A stretch of DNA of 64,000 nt. Origin: Cetobacterium_A somerae. GTDB lineage: Bacteria; Fusobacteriota; Fusobacteriia; Fusobacteriales; Fusobacteriaceae. The stretch lies in assembly GCF_044784365.2 (NCBI RefSeq), contig NZ_CP173062.2; one strand, 5' to 3'. The notes beneath the pieces are model-generated. The model saw nothing but the letters and a program-made list of their open reading frames with translations, did not search any database and was not told where the DNA came from. How positions within the stretch are numbered: the stretch's first letter is position 1; the number at the start of each line of letters is the position of its first letter. A program made the translations under genes and the position numbers. Of this stretch, positions 56,308 through 64,000 are shown in pieces.

Positions 56308-57772
56308 TGTTATTTTTGTTATAGCAGATGATTTAGGTTATTGGGCTTTGGGAAGTTATGGAAATAAAGATGCAATAACTCCAAATTTAGATAGATTGGC
56401 TCATGAAGGAAAGAAATTTGAGAATTTTTTCTGTGCATCTCCAGTGTGTTCACCTGCAAGAGCATCTATATTTACAGGAAGAATTCCATCTCAACATGGA
56501 ATATTAGATTGGTTAGATGAATGGGAGAATGGAACAACAACAGAGGAATACTTAAAAGGACAAAATACATTTGTAGATATTTTATCTAAAAATAATTATA
56601 CTTGTTGTATGAGTGGAAAATGGCATATGGGAGCTGCAGAAAAACCTCAAAATGGATTTAAGTATTGGTATTCTCACCAAAAAGGAGGAGGCCCCTACTA
56701 TAATGCTCCAATGTATAAAGATGGAGAGTTAGTTTATGAAGAGGAGTATATAACTGATAAAATAACAGATTATGCACTTGAATTTTTAGAAAAACATTCA
56801 AATGATAAAAATCCATTTTTTCTGAGTTTAAATTATACAGCTCCTCATTCGCCATGGAATTCTAAAAATCATCCAAAAGAGTTATTAGATTTATATGAAA
56901 ACTGTGAATTTTTATCTTGTCCACGAGAGACGTATCACCCTTGGAAAATAGCTGAAACTTTTGAAGGAAATGAAGAAGAGAGAAAAGATGTTTTAAAAGG
57001 ATATTTTGCATCATTGACTTCAATGGATTTAAATATAGGTAGAGTTTTAAAATTTTTAGAAGATAAAAAAATATTAGAAGATACACTGGTAATCTTCACA
57101 AGTGATAATGGAATGAATATGGGACATCATGGAATTTTTGGTAAAGGAAATGGAACAAGTCCATTGAATATGTACGATACATCAGTAAAAATACCATTTA
57201 TAATGTATAAAAAAGGAGAATTTATTCCAGAAGTTGTAGATAAATTGTTAAGTCATTATGATATAAGACATACAATATTGGAATATTTAAAATTAGATGA
57301 TCATTTAGATAAAAATATAAAATATCCAGGAAAAAGTTTTAAAAATATATTAGAAAATAAAAATACTGAAGAAACAGGCCATATTGTTATATATGACGAA
57401 TATGGTCCAACACGAATGATAAGAAATGATAGATTTAAATATGTACATAGATATCCTGATGGTCCATATGAATTTTACGATTTACAGAAAGATCCCGATG
57501 AAAAAATAAATGCAATAGATAATAGAGAATACTCAGAGATTTTAAAAGAGATGAGATATGAACTTTTAAGCTGGTATTCTCAACATGTAAATCCAGAAAT
57601 AGATGGAGCTACATTACCTGTATATGGTGGTGGTCAAAAAAAACTTGCAGGAAAATGGGGAAAATATGATAAAGATGCTTTTGGAAGATATAGTTCTAAG
57701 TATATCTTTACAAGTGATGATGAGTTAAGAGAAAAAGTAATTGAGATAAAATTAGAAAGTAAAATACAATAG
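56288..57772 (+). CDS. Sulfatase (formylglycine-dependent, Cys type)
   Basis: 494 residues. NVIFVIADDLGYWALGSYGNKDAITPNLDRLA carries the metal Asp pair. CSPARAS is the CxPxR motif with Cys54 to be turned into formylglycine, and SGKWHMG and FTSDNGMNMGHHGIFGKG are further active-site blocks. No signal peptide, so it probably acts in the cytoplasm on imported sulfated sugar or phosphonate-like esters. Modification needs a maturase not found in the window. RBS GGGAGGA inside the preceding small gene. Confidence 0.88.
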   Translation: MLEKKNNVIFVIADDLGYWALGSYGNKDAITPNLDRLAHEGKKFENFFCASPVCSPARASIFTGRIPSQHGILDWLDEWENGTTTEEYLKGQNTFVDILSKNNYTCCMSGKWHMGAAEKPQNGFKYWYSHQKGGGPYYNAPMYKDGELVYEEEYITDKITDYALEFLEKHSNDKNPFFLSLNYTAPHSPWNSKNHPKELLDLYENCEFLSCPRETYHPWKIAETFEGNEEERKDVLKGYFASLTSMDLNIGRVLKFLEDKKILEDTLVIFTSDNGMNMGHHGIFGKGNGTSPLNMYDTSVKIPFIMYKKGEFIPEVVDKLLSHYDIRHTILEYLKLDDHLDKNIKYPGKSFKNILENKNTEETGHIVIYDEYGPTRMIRNDRFKYVHRYPDGPYEFYDLQKDPDEKINAIDNREYSEILKEMRYELLSWYSQHVNPEIDGATLPVYGGGQKKLAGKWGKYDKDAFGRYSSKYIFTSDDELREKVIEIKLESKIQ

Positions 57773-57773
57773 T

Positions 57774-57806
57774 AAAAAGTTGCAGGTTGTTTTCCTGCAA
57801 CTTTTA
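57774..57806. terminator. Bidirectional terminator after sulfatase gene
   Basis: AAAAGTTGCAGG pairs with CCTGCAACTTTT around TTGTTTT, between converging genes. Confidence 0.85.
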
Positions 57807-57810
57807 TTTT

Positions 57811-58353
57811 TTAGATTTTTGCTAAGATTAGTCCCATAGCTAAAATGTCAAAATATTCTCCATCAATTAAAGTTTCATTTATTAAAACACCCTCTATACG
57901 AAACCCAAATTTTTCATAAAGAGCAACAGCTTTTAAATTATCTTTTCGAACGGATAAACTTATTTTAGTTGTAATTTTATTATTTTTACACCAATCAATT
58001 AAATTTTTCATTAGTATTGATCCAATTCCATTATTAAAATAGTTTTGACTAATAACTATGCCTAAAACTCCAACATGTTCACTTTTTTTTCTCTTACTTG
58101 AAGAGATAGTTCCAATGCCAACTATTTGTGAGTCGACTAGTGCAAGAATCATGATATTATTTTTTGATTTAGAAATATCTTTGATTATTGAAGTTTGTTG
58201 TTCAACTGTCACTAAATACTCGTTTTCTCCAAAGCTTAGGTAAGTTGTTTCTTTTCCAACTCTTTTGTAAAAATCTATAATTTCTTTAGCATCACTTGCT
58301 TCAGCTAATTTTAAAGTTACAAAATTGCTATTTTTATCTTTATAAATATTCAT
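57811..58353 (-). CDS. GNAT-family N-acetyltransferase
   Basis: 180 residues. GVLGIVISQNYFNNGIGSILMKNLIDWCKNN is the acetyl-CoA loop (Q/RxxGxG/A form, here QNYFNNGIG), and LSVRKDNLKAVALYEKFGFRIEGVL the C-terminal motif of the RimI/RimJ-like group. Substrate unknown. 14 bases after the DUF819 gene on the same strand. Confidence 0.88.
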   Translation of the reverse strand: MNIYKDKNSNFVTLKLAEASDAKEIIDFYKRVGKETTYLSFGENEYLVTVEQQTSIIKDISKSKNNIMILALVDSQIVGIGTISSSKRKKSEHVGVLGIVISQNYFNNGIGSILMKNLIDWCKNNKITTKISLSVRKDNLKAVALYEKFGFRIEGVLINETLIDGEYFDILAMGLILAKI

Positions 58354-58367
58354 ATAGCACCTCTTAA

Positions 58368-59543
58368 TTATAAAAATTCAACAAAATAACCTGCTATAAC
58401 AATAGAAAGTGTTGTAACAGAAGCTAAGCCACCGATTACATATGAAGGAGCAATTTTTTTCATAATAACTTCATGTTCCTCCTCGTTTTCAGCAACTGCT
58501 GTAGCTATTTCATTAACAATTAAATATGTAGCTGGAAAACCTAAAAGTTGACTCATAGATATTCCCATAGCTAAGTTTTTAGAACCAACTAATTTCCAAG
58601 TAGGTAAGATAAACATAATAATATATGTTGCAACGAATACTCCAATAAAAGCCACAATTAATTGCCAACTTAAAGTCATAACTTGCTCAAGATCTATTTT
58701 AGCCAAAGATGGGATAATAGCAGCAAAAACTACCATTGTTATAAAACCAGATGATTTACCATGATCTAAAATTTTATCTGGAACTAAATTGAAATATGAA
58801 AGTGTTGCTCCAAAAGCAAGAGCCCAAATACTATTGTTAACTCCAGTAAGCTCTTGAAGAAGTATGCTTATATATCCAGCTAAAGCAGCAATAGTAAAGC
58901 AAACAAATGGAGTAAAATAGTTTTTGTTTCTATGAGCAAAACCTAACTTTTTTTGAGAATTTTGCATGTTTACATTCATTGAATCAATATTTTCAAGTTT
59001 TCCTTTACGATACTCTTTTAAAATTTCTCGAGCTTCTTTAAGTCCATAAAAAGATGCAGGTGGAGTTCCTACAAACTTTTGAACAGCATAAACTAAAGTT
59101 CCAAAAGCAGCAGCAATAGTAAACCCTTTTTCCATAGCTCCACTAACCATAATATTTGTTGCAATAATACCACCATTCATAATAGGAATACTAACTATAG
59201 CAGCTTCTTTTCCAATTATGGGACTAACTAAAAAAACTCCAATTAAAGCAGCAACCATAGATATAAGAGTTAAAAGAACAGTTTTCCATTCATCAATAAG
59301 TTGTTTTACATTAATCATAGTTCCCATTCCAAAAACTAATATAGGACTAGCCCATCTCCCAACTTGACTAAGACCAGCTTTAGAAATAATATCCTCAGGT
59401 ATAGTTCCAGTCATAAAAAGAACTAAAAATAACATCAAAGCCACAAAGATAGATGATACCTTTGCCTTTGTAGCTACCCCTAAGATATCCCCAATTGCAA
59501 ATAAACTAACAGTAATGCAAAGCATTAAAAGCATTTCACTCAT
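58368..59543 (-). CDS. DUF819 family membrane protein (YjcL-like)
   Basis: 391 residues, about 11 helices. LGVATKAKVSSIFVALMLFLVLFMTGTIPEDIISKAGL and MNGGIIATNIMVSGAMEKGFTIAAAFGTLVYAVQKFVGTPPASF match the family. It may be a carrier for an amino-acid-like solute; function is not established. RBS AGGAGGGG. Confidence 0.8.
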   Translation of the reverse strand: MSEMLLMLCITVSLFAIGDILGVATKAKVSSIFVALMLFLVLFMTGTIPEDIISKAGLSQVGRWASPILVFGMGTMINVKQLIDEWKTVLLTLISMVAALIGVFLVSPIIGKEAAIVSIPIMNGGIIATNIMVSGAMEKGFTIAAAFGTLVYAVQKFVGTPPASFYGLKEAREILKEYRKGKLENIDSMNVNMQNSQKKLGFAHRNKNYFTPFVCFTIAALAGYISILLQELTGVNNSIWALAFGATLSYFNLVPDKILDHGKSSGFITMVVFAAIIPSLAKIDLEQVMTLSWQLIVAFIGVFVATYIIMFILPTWKLVGSKNLAMGISMSQLLGFPATYLIVNEIATAVAENEEEHEVIMKKIAPSYVIGGLASVTTLSIVIAGYFVEFL

Positions 59544-59727
59544 AAACCCCTCCTGTTGTACTAATAAAAAAGAAAATAGTTATAAATTTTTGATATTATA
59601 CATGAAAAAAAAATAAAACTAAATATAAAAAATGAATAAAGTATATTTAAAAATAATATATGTATCTATTTTAAAGACTTTAATACTATAAAAATGGATG
59701 AAAAATGTTTTTTTAAATTTATTTTTA

Positions 59728-59755
59728 TTGACAATTGTTTTTAAAGACGTATAAT
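59728..59755 (+). promoter_or_regulatory. Sigma-70 promoter of peptide-binding protein operon
   Basis: TTGACA and TATAAT spaced by 16 bases, 38 bases before the ATG at 59794. The rest of the gap 59544-59727 shows nothing else. Confidence 0.8.
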
Positions 59756-59793
59756 GCTTCTTAATATCAAAGTTTAAAGGGGAGGTCAGTTAT

Positions 59794-61302
59794 ATGAACA
59801 AGGGATTAAAAAATTTATTAATGATTCTTTTAGTATTTATATTTGGTTCATGCGGAGAAAAAACAGAAAATAAAAAGGAAATAAAGACTCTTGTCTATAC
59901 AATGGCAGTTGAGCCGATAACTTTAGATCCTTATTCTGTAACAGATGTCTATTCTCGAAGAGTTATAAAAAATGTTTTTGATACTCTTTTAGAAAGTGAT
60001 GAAAACAATGAAAAAGTACCTAGTTTAGCAAAAAGTTGGAAGTATTTAGATGATAAAACTGTAGAGTTCAAATTAAATAAAGATATCAAATTTCATAATG
60101 GAGAGACTTTAACTTCTGATGATGTAAAGTATTCCTTGGAAAAAGCAAAAGAGTCTCTAAAAGTTGGGTACTATTTTGATATGATTGAAAGCATAGAAAC
60201 GCCAGATTTAGAAACAGTAATAATAAAAACAAATGAGCCATCAGGAACACTTTTTACAACATTAGCTCATGCAGCTAGTTCAATTGTAAATAAAAAAGAT
60301 TATGAAAATAATAAAGATAAAAAATTTAAACCAGTGGGAACAGGGCCGTATAAATTAACAGATTGGGAAGTTGGAAGCAAATTAGTTTTAGAAAAAAATT
60401 CTGAATATTTTGGAATTGAGCCAACAATTGAAAAAGTTGAAATAAAAATAATTCCTGAGGATAATAATAGAGTTATTGCTTTACAAACAGGTGAAGCTCA
60501 AATTGCTTTTGATTTATCTGCCTCTAGTTTGAAAAGTTTAGAAAATGAAAGAGATATTAATATCTATACTGTTGAATCTTTGGGAACAAATTATTTAGGA
60601 TTTAACACAACACATCCTAAATTAAAAGATATTAGAGTAAGACAAGCTATTGCTAAAGGGATTGATATGGATAGTGCTATAGAAGTTCTATTTGAAGGGA
60701 AAGGTAGAAGATCAACATCTATTTTGGGACCTAAGGTTTTTGGATATAAAGAAAATACTGTTCCAAACTATAATACTGAGGAAGCTAAAGCTCTTTTGAA
60801 AGAAGCAGGATATGATGGAAATTTAGAATTAACATTAGCAACTGGAAATGTTAACATAAGCAAACAATTTGCAGAAATATTTCAATATCAATTGAAAGAG
60901 ATTGGTATAGATTTAAAAATAGTTACTTTAGATATGGGAGCTTTATTAAAAGAAACTTCAAATCAAGAAAAATCAGAACTATTTTTCTTAGGTTGGTCTA
61001 ATTCTACAGGAGATGCAGATAACGGATTTACTGCAAATTTACATACAGTAAATTATGGTATTGGAAATAGATTTTTTTATTCTAATAAAGAGTTTGATAA
61101 ATTAGTTGACTCTGGAAAAAATGAAATAGATCAAAATAAAAGATTAGCTTATTATAAAGAGGCGCAAGATATGGTATCAAAAGATTTGCCATTTCTTCCA
61201 GTAAGTGTAATTATGTATAATTCAGGTGTAAGTAATAGAATAGAAGGGTATAAAGCAGATGCATTGGGATATTTAAAATTTAACACATTAAAAATAAATT
61301 AA
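59794..61302 (+). CDS. ABC-type peptide/glutathione-binding lipoprotein (SBP family 5)
   Basis: 502 residues. Lipobox FIFGSCG, then TLVYTMAVEPITLDPYSVTDVYSRRVIKNVFDTLLE and FKLNKDIKFHNGETLTSDDVKYSLEKAK, the DppA/OppA/GsiB signature. No permease or ATPase follows, so it must use components from elsewhere. The gamma-glutamyltransferase gene 16 bases downstream suggests glutathione or a gamma-glutamyl peptide as ligand. Confidence 0.88.
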   Translation: MNKGLKNLLMILLVFIFGSCGEKTENKKEIKTLVYTMAVEPITLDPYSVTDVYSRRVIKNVFDTLLESDENNEKVPSLAKSWKYLDDKTVEFKLNKDIKFHNGETLTSDDVKYSLEKAKESLKVGYYFDMIESIETPDLETVIIKTNEPSGTLFTTLAHAASSIVNKKDYENNKDKKFKPVGTGPYKLTDWEVGSKLVLEKNSEYFGIEPTIEKVEIKIIPEDNNRVIALQTGEAQIAFDLSASSLKSLENERDINIYTVESLGTNYLGFNTTHPKLKDIRVRQAIAKGIDMDSAIEVLFEGKGRRSTSILGPKVFGYKENTVPNYNTEEAKALLKEAGYDGNLELTLATGNVNISKQFAEIFQYQLKEIGIDLKIVTLDMGALLKETSNQEKSELFFLGWSNSTGDADNGFTANLHTVNYGIGNRFFYSNKEFDKLVDSGKNEIDQNKRLAYYKEAQDMVSKDLPFLPVSVIMYNSGVSNRIEGYKADALGYLKFNTLKIN

Positions 61303-61318
61303 TAAAAGGGGGAGCAAA

Positions 61319-62923
61319 ATGAAATTCAATCCAACAATATATCCATACAATTCACGAAGAAATGTACAATATGCTAAAAATGGAGTTGTTGCCACAGGGT
61401 CACCTTTAGCAGCTCAAGCGGGATTAGATATAATGAAACAGGGAGGAAATGCAATAGATGCAGCAATTGCAACAGCGGCAGCACTAACAGTTGTAGAACC
61501 ATCTGGTTGTGGAATAGGAGGAGATGCCTTTGCAATTATTAGTATAAAAGATGAAATATATGGATTAAATTCTAGTGGAACATCACCAGCTTCTATATCA
61601 GCTACAGAACTTTTAAATAAAGGTTTTAAAGAGATGCCAAAATTTGGATTAACTCCAGTAAATGTTCCAGGAATTCCAAAAGCATGGGCAGAATTAAGTA
61701 AAAGATTTGGAAGATTACCGCTGGAAAAAGTATTGCAACCAGCTATTGATTTAGCAGAAAATGGATACTCTTTGCCAGTAAATGTTGGTAAACTTTGGAA
61801 AAGAGCCTATAATTTATACAAACAAGAAAAAGGAGAGGAGTTTAAACACTGGTTTGAAACATTTACTCCAGATGATAAAATTCCAGAAATTGGAGATATT
61901 ATATATCTAAAAGACCATGCAAAAACATTAAGAAAATTAGGTGAAACTAATTGTGAGGATTTTTATAAGGGAGAGATTGCTGAAAAAATAGATGCTTTTT
62001 CTAAAAAATATGGTGGATATATAAGAAAAGAGGACTTAGAAGGATATGAAGCTGAATGGGTAAAACCAATTTCTGTAAACTACAAAGGTTATGATGTATA
62101 TGAGATTCCTCCTAATGGCCATGGAATTTCAGCTTTAATGGCACTTAATATTTTAAATAATTTTCAATTGAAAGAAAGAGAAAATTCAGATAGCTATCAT
62201 AAATTAATTGAAAGTATGAAGTTAGCTTTTGTAGATACTCAAAAATATGTAGCAGATCCTAAGCATATGAAAGTAACAATAGAGGAACTATTATCTAAAG
62301 ATTATGCCAAAAAAAGGGCGAGTTTAATTGGCGAGATGGCTATTATGCCAGAAGTAGGAGATCCGAAATCTGGAGGAACAGTTTACTTAGCTGCAGCTGA
62401 TACAGAGGGAAATATGATATCTTATATTCAGAGTAATTATATGGGATTTGGATCTGGAATAGTTATTCCAGGAACAGGAATATCTTTACAAAATAGAGGA
62501 AACAATTTTAATTTAGATTTAGAAAGTCCAAATTGTTTAGGACCGAACAAAAGACCATATCATACAATAATACCAGGGTTTTTAGCAAAAGATGGAAAAT
62601 CTGTAGGACCGTTTGGTGTAATGGGTGGATTTATGCAACCACAAGGACATATTCAAATGGTAACAAATACAATAGATTTTATGCTAAATCCACAAGCTGC
62701 ATTGGATGCTCCAAGATGGCAGTGGGTTGGAGGAAAAACTATAGAGTTAGAAGCAGCAGTTCCAAATCATATAGCTTTAGAATTGTCAGCTAAAGGTCAT
62801 GATATAAAAGTAGTACACGACAGTTTAATGTTTGGAAGAGGACAAATAATTTGGTTACTGGAAAATGGGGCTCTTTGTGCAGGGACTGAACCTAGAACAG
62901 ATGGAACTATAGCGTTGTGGTAA
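61319..62923 (+). CDS. Gamma-glutamyltransferase family protein, YwrD-like, no signal peptide
   Basis: 534 residues. GNAIDAAIATAAALTVVEPSGCGIGGDAF and PNGHGISALMALNIL are GGT blocks. The autoprocessing nucleophile is predicted as Thr354 in SGGTVYLAAADTEGN. The small subunit continues to PRTDGTIALW. The start lacks a signal peptide, unlike secreted Ggt, so it is cytoplasmic as predicted for YwrD. It would hydrolyse glutathione or gamma-glutamyl compounds. It is followed directly by two CHR transporters, as in the Bacillus subtilis ywr region. Confidence 0.87.
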   Translation: MKFNPTIYPYNSRRNVQYAKNGVVATGSPLAAQAGLDIMKQGGNAIDAAIATAAALTVVEPSGCGIGGDAFAIISIKDEIYGLNSSGTSPASISATELLNKGFKEMPKFGLTPVNVPGIPKAWAELSKRFGRLPLEKVLQPAIDLAENGYSLPVNVGKLWKRAYNLYKQEKGEEFKHWFETFTPDDKIPEIGDIIYLKDHAKTLRKLGETNCEDFYKGEIAEKIDAFSKKYGGYIRKEDLEGYEAEWVKPISVNYKGYDVYEIPPNGHGISALMALNILNNFQLKERENSDSYHKLIESMKLAFVDTQKYVADPKHMKVTIEELLSKDYAKKRASLIGEMAIMPEVGDPKSGGTVYLAAADTEGNMISYIQSNYMGFGSGIVIPGTGISLQNRGNNFNLDLESPNCLGPNKRPYHTIIPGFLAKDGKSVGPFGVMGGFMQPQGHIQMVTNTIDFMLNPQAALDAPRWQWVGGKTIELEAAVPNHIALELSAKGHDIKVVHDSLMFGRGQIIWLLENGALCAGTEPRTDGTIALW

Positions 62924-62926
62924 TTG

Positions 62927-63463
62927 ATGAAATTTTACTATGAATTATTTATGTTATTTTTTAAAATAGGAATGTTTGTAATAGGTGGAGGCTATGCAAT
63001 GATTCCATTTATAAAAGCAGAGGTAGTAGAAAATAAAAAATGGTTAACAGAGGATGAATTCTTAGATGCTTTAGCAGTTAGTCAATCTGCTCCAGGAATA
63101 TTAGCAGTAAATGTATCAGTTTATGTAGGAAAGCGATTAAGGGGAGTTAAAGGAATAGTTGCAGCATCTTTAGGGGCTGTTTTACCATCTTTTCTAATAA
63201 TACTAATAATTGCTATATTTTTTAAGAACTTTCAAGATAATCCATATGTCATAGCAGCTTTTAAAGGAATAAAGCCCGCTGTAATAGCTTTAATTTTAAC
63301 ACCTGCTTTATCTTTGGCTAAAAAAGCTGGAATTACTTATAAGAATGTAATAATACCAATAGCTATAGCAACATTAATAGCTCTTTTCAATATATCCCCA
63401 ATTATATTTATACTTTTAGGAATTTTTGGTGGAAATCTATATTATAGAGGAGAGAGAAAATGA
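62927..63463 (+). CDS. CHR-family transporter, short form, first of pair
   Basis: 178 residues with one CHR domain: FKIGMFVIGGGYAMIPFIKAEVV and LAVSQSAPGILAVNVSVYVGKRL. Short CHR proteins work as pairs of opposite topology. Named chromate transporters, but the natural substrate is uncertain; the GGT context suggests an organic or sulfur anion. The ATG at 62927 is preferred to the TTG at 62924. Confidence 0.85.
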   Translation: MKFYYELFMLFFKIGMFVIGGGYAMIPFIKAEVVENKKWLTEDEFLDALAVSQSAPGILAVNVSVYVGKRLRGVKGIVAASLGAVLPSFLIILIIAIFFKNFQDNPYVIAAFKGIKPAVIALILTPALSLAKKAGITYKNVIIPIAIATLIALFNISPIIFILLGIFGGNLYYRGERK

Positions 63464-63990
63464 TATATATAAATCTATTTGTTACATTTTTTAAAATAGG
63501 ATTATTTAGTTTTGGTGGAGGCTATGCAATGCTATCGATGATATCTCAAGAGGTAGTTCTAAGGCACAAGTGGTTAACTATGGGTGAATTTACAAATATA
63601 GTGGCGATTTCTCAAGTAACTCCAGGACCAATTGCAGTGAATTCAGCTACATATATAGGGTATAAAGCTAGTGGTAATACCATCTTAGGTTCTGTTATGG
63701 CTACTTCAGGTGTTGTTTTACCATCAATAATTATAATGTTCATATTGATAAAGTTAATAGAAAAATATAAACATTTAAAGTGGGTAGAAAATGCATTTAA
63801 AGGTTTAAGAATAGTTGTTGTAGGTTTGATATTAGGAGCAGCTTTTCTTTTAATGAATAGAGAAACTCTATATGGTTATAGTAGTTATATAATTTTATTA
63901 GTATCGCTAGTGGCAATTTTGAAATATAAAATAGGCCCAATCCCTATAGTTATCATATCAGGAATAGTGGGAGCAACGTTGCTGAAATAA
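63460..63990 (+). CDS. CHR-family transporter, short form, second of pair
   Basis: 176 residues, one CHR domain: FKIGLFSFGGGYAMLSMISQEVV and VAISQVTPGPIAVNSATYIGYKASG. The start overlaps the first CHR gene by 4 bases (ATGA), so the two are made together. The window ends 10 bases after the stop. Confidence 0.86.
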   Translation: MIYINLFVTFFKIGLFSFGGGYAMLSMISQEVVLRHKWLTMGEFTNIVAISQVTPGPIAVNSATYIGYKASGNTILGSVMATSGVVLPSIIIMFILIKLIEKYKHLKWVENAFKGLRIVVVGLILGAAFLLMNRETLYGYSSYIILLVSLVAILKYKIGPIPIVIISGIVGATLLK

Positions 63991-64000
63991 ATCCATAAAA

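Overview
The window is AT-rich throughout (roughly 30% GC by eye) with AGA-rich codon usage and strong GGAGG-type ribosome binding sites. It also carries outer-membrane machinery: a TonB receptor, a TolC-type channel and an autotransporter barrel ending in Phe. Low GC together with a diderm envelope points to Fusobacteriota (Fusobacterium or Cetobacterium type). This is an inference; no rRNA gene is present to confirm it.

Layout. 1-3654: rmlB (dTDP-glucose 4,6-dehydratase), whose reading frame is split by a 2461-bp group II intron with a broken intron-encoded protein. 3689-10456: surface polysaccharide genes, namely a pyruvyl transferase, an FrhB-like Fe-S protein, a Wzx-type flippase, an MBOAT O-acyltransferase stopped by TGA at a conserved Trp, and its SGNH-like partner. 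10473-11831: glmM. 12213-17773: a peptide-use operon (HTH regulator, M32-family protein with an altered zinc motif, MFS carrier, PepX). 17829-19061: a plasmid-type Rep_3-like protein. 19276-23930: a mannose-family PTS with two SIS-domain deglycases, the gene content of an Amadori-sugar (gfr-like) operon. 24016-33938: a LysR regulator divergent from a complete glucarate/galactarate operon (TctCBA transporter, garD, gudD, garR, a DapA-family lyase in place of GarL, garK).

34348-36140: a two-gene Septu-like (PtuA/PtuB) anti-phage module. 36325-44060: an outer-membrane island with a TonB receptor and an autotransporter that is out of frame at an A8 tract, flanked by a decayed and an intact copy of an AAA-ATPase/nuclease-like gene. 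44169-49573: a TolC/MFP/RND efflux operon. 49638-53245: a YclNOPQ/CeuBCDE-type siderophore importer. 53533-57772: a ROK regulator (frameshifted at T7), an SSS symporter, a 48-residue membrane protein and a sulfatase. 57811-59543: GNAT and DUF819 genes. 59794-63990: a peptide-binding lipoprotein, a gamma-glutamyltransferase without signal peptide, and a pair of short CHR-family transporters.

Themes. Several surface or regulatory genes are interrupted in different ways: an intron in rmlB, a nonsense codon in the MBOAT gene, and homopolymer frame loss in the autotransporter and in the ROK regulator. A 165-175-bp intergenic element that ends in a hairpin occurs three times and matches nothing I recognise. 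The TonB-receptor promoter and the siderophore-importer promoter each carry a palindrome just downstream of the -10 box with a shared core, suggesting one iron-type regulon. No rRNA, tRNA or CRISPR array was seen.
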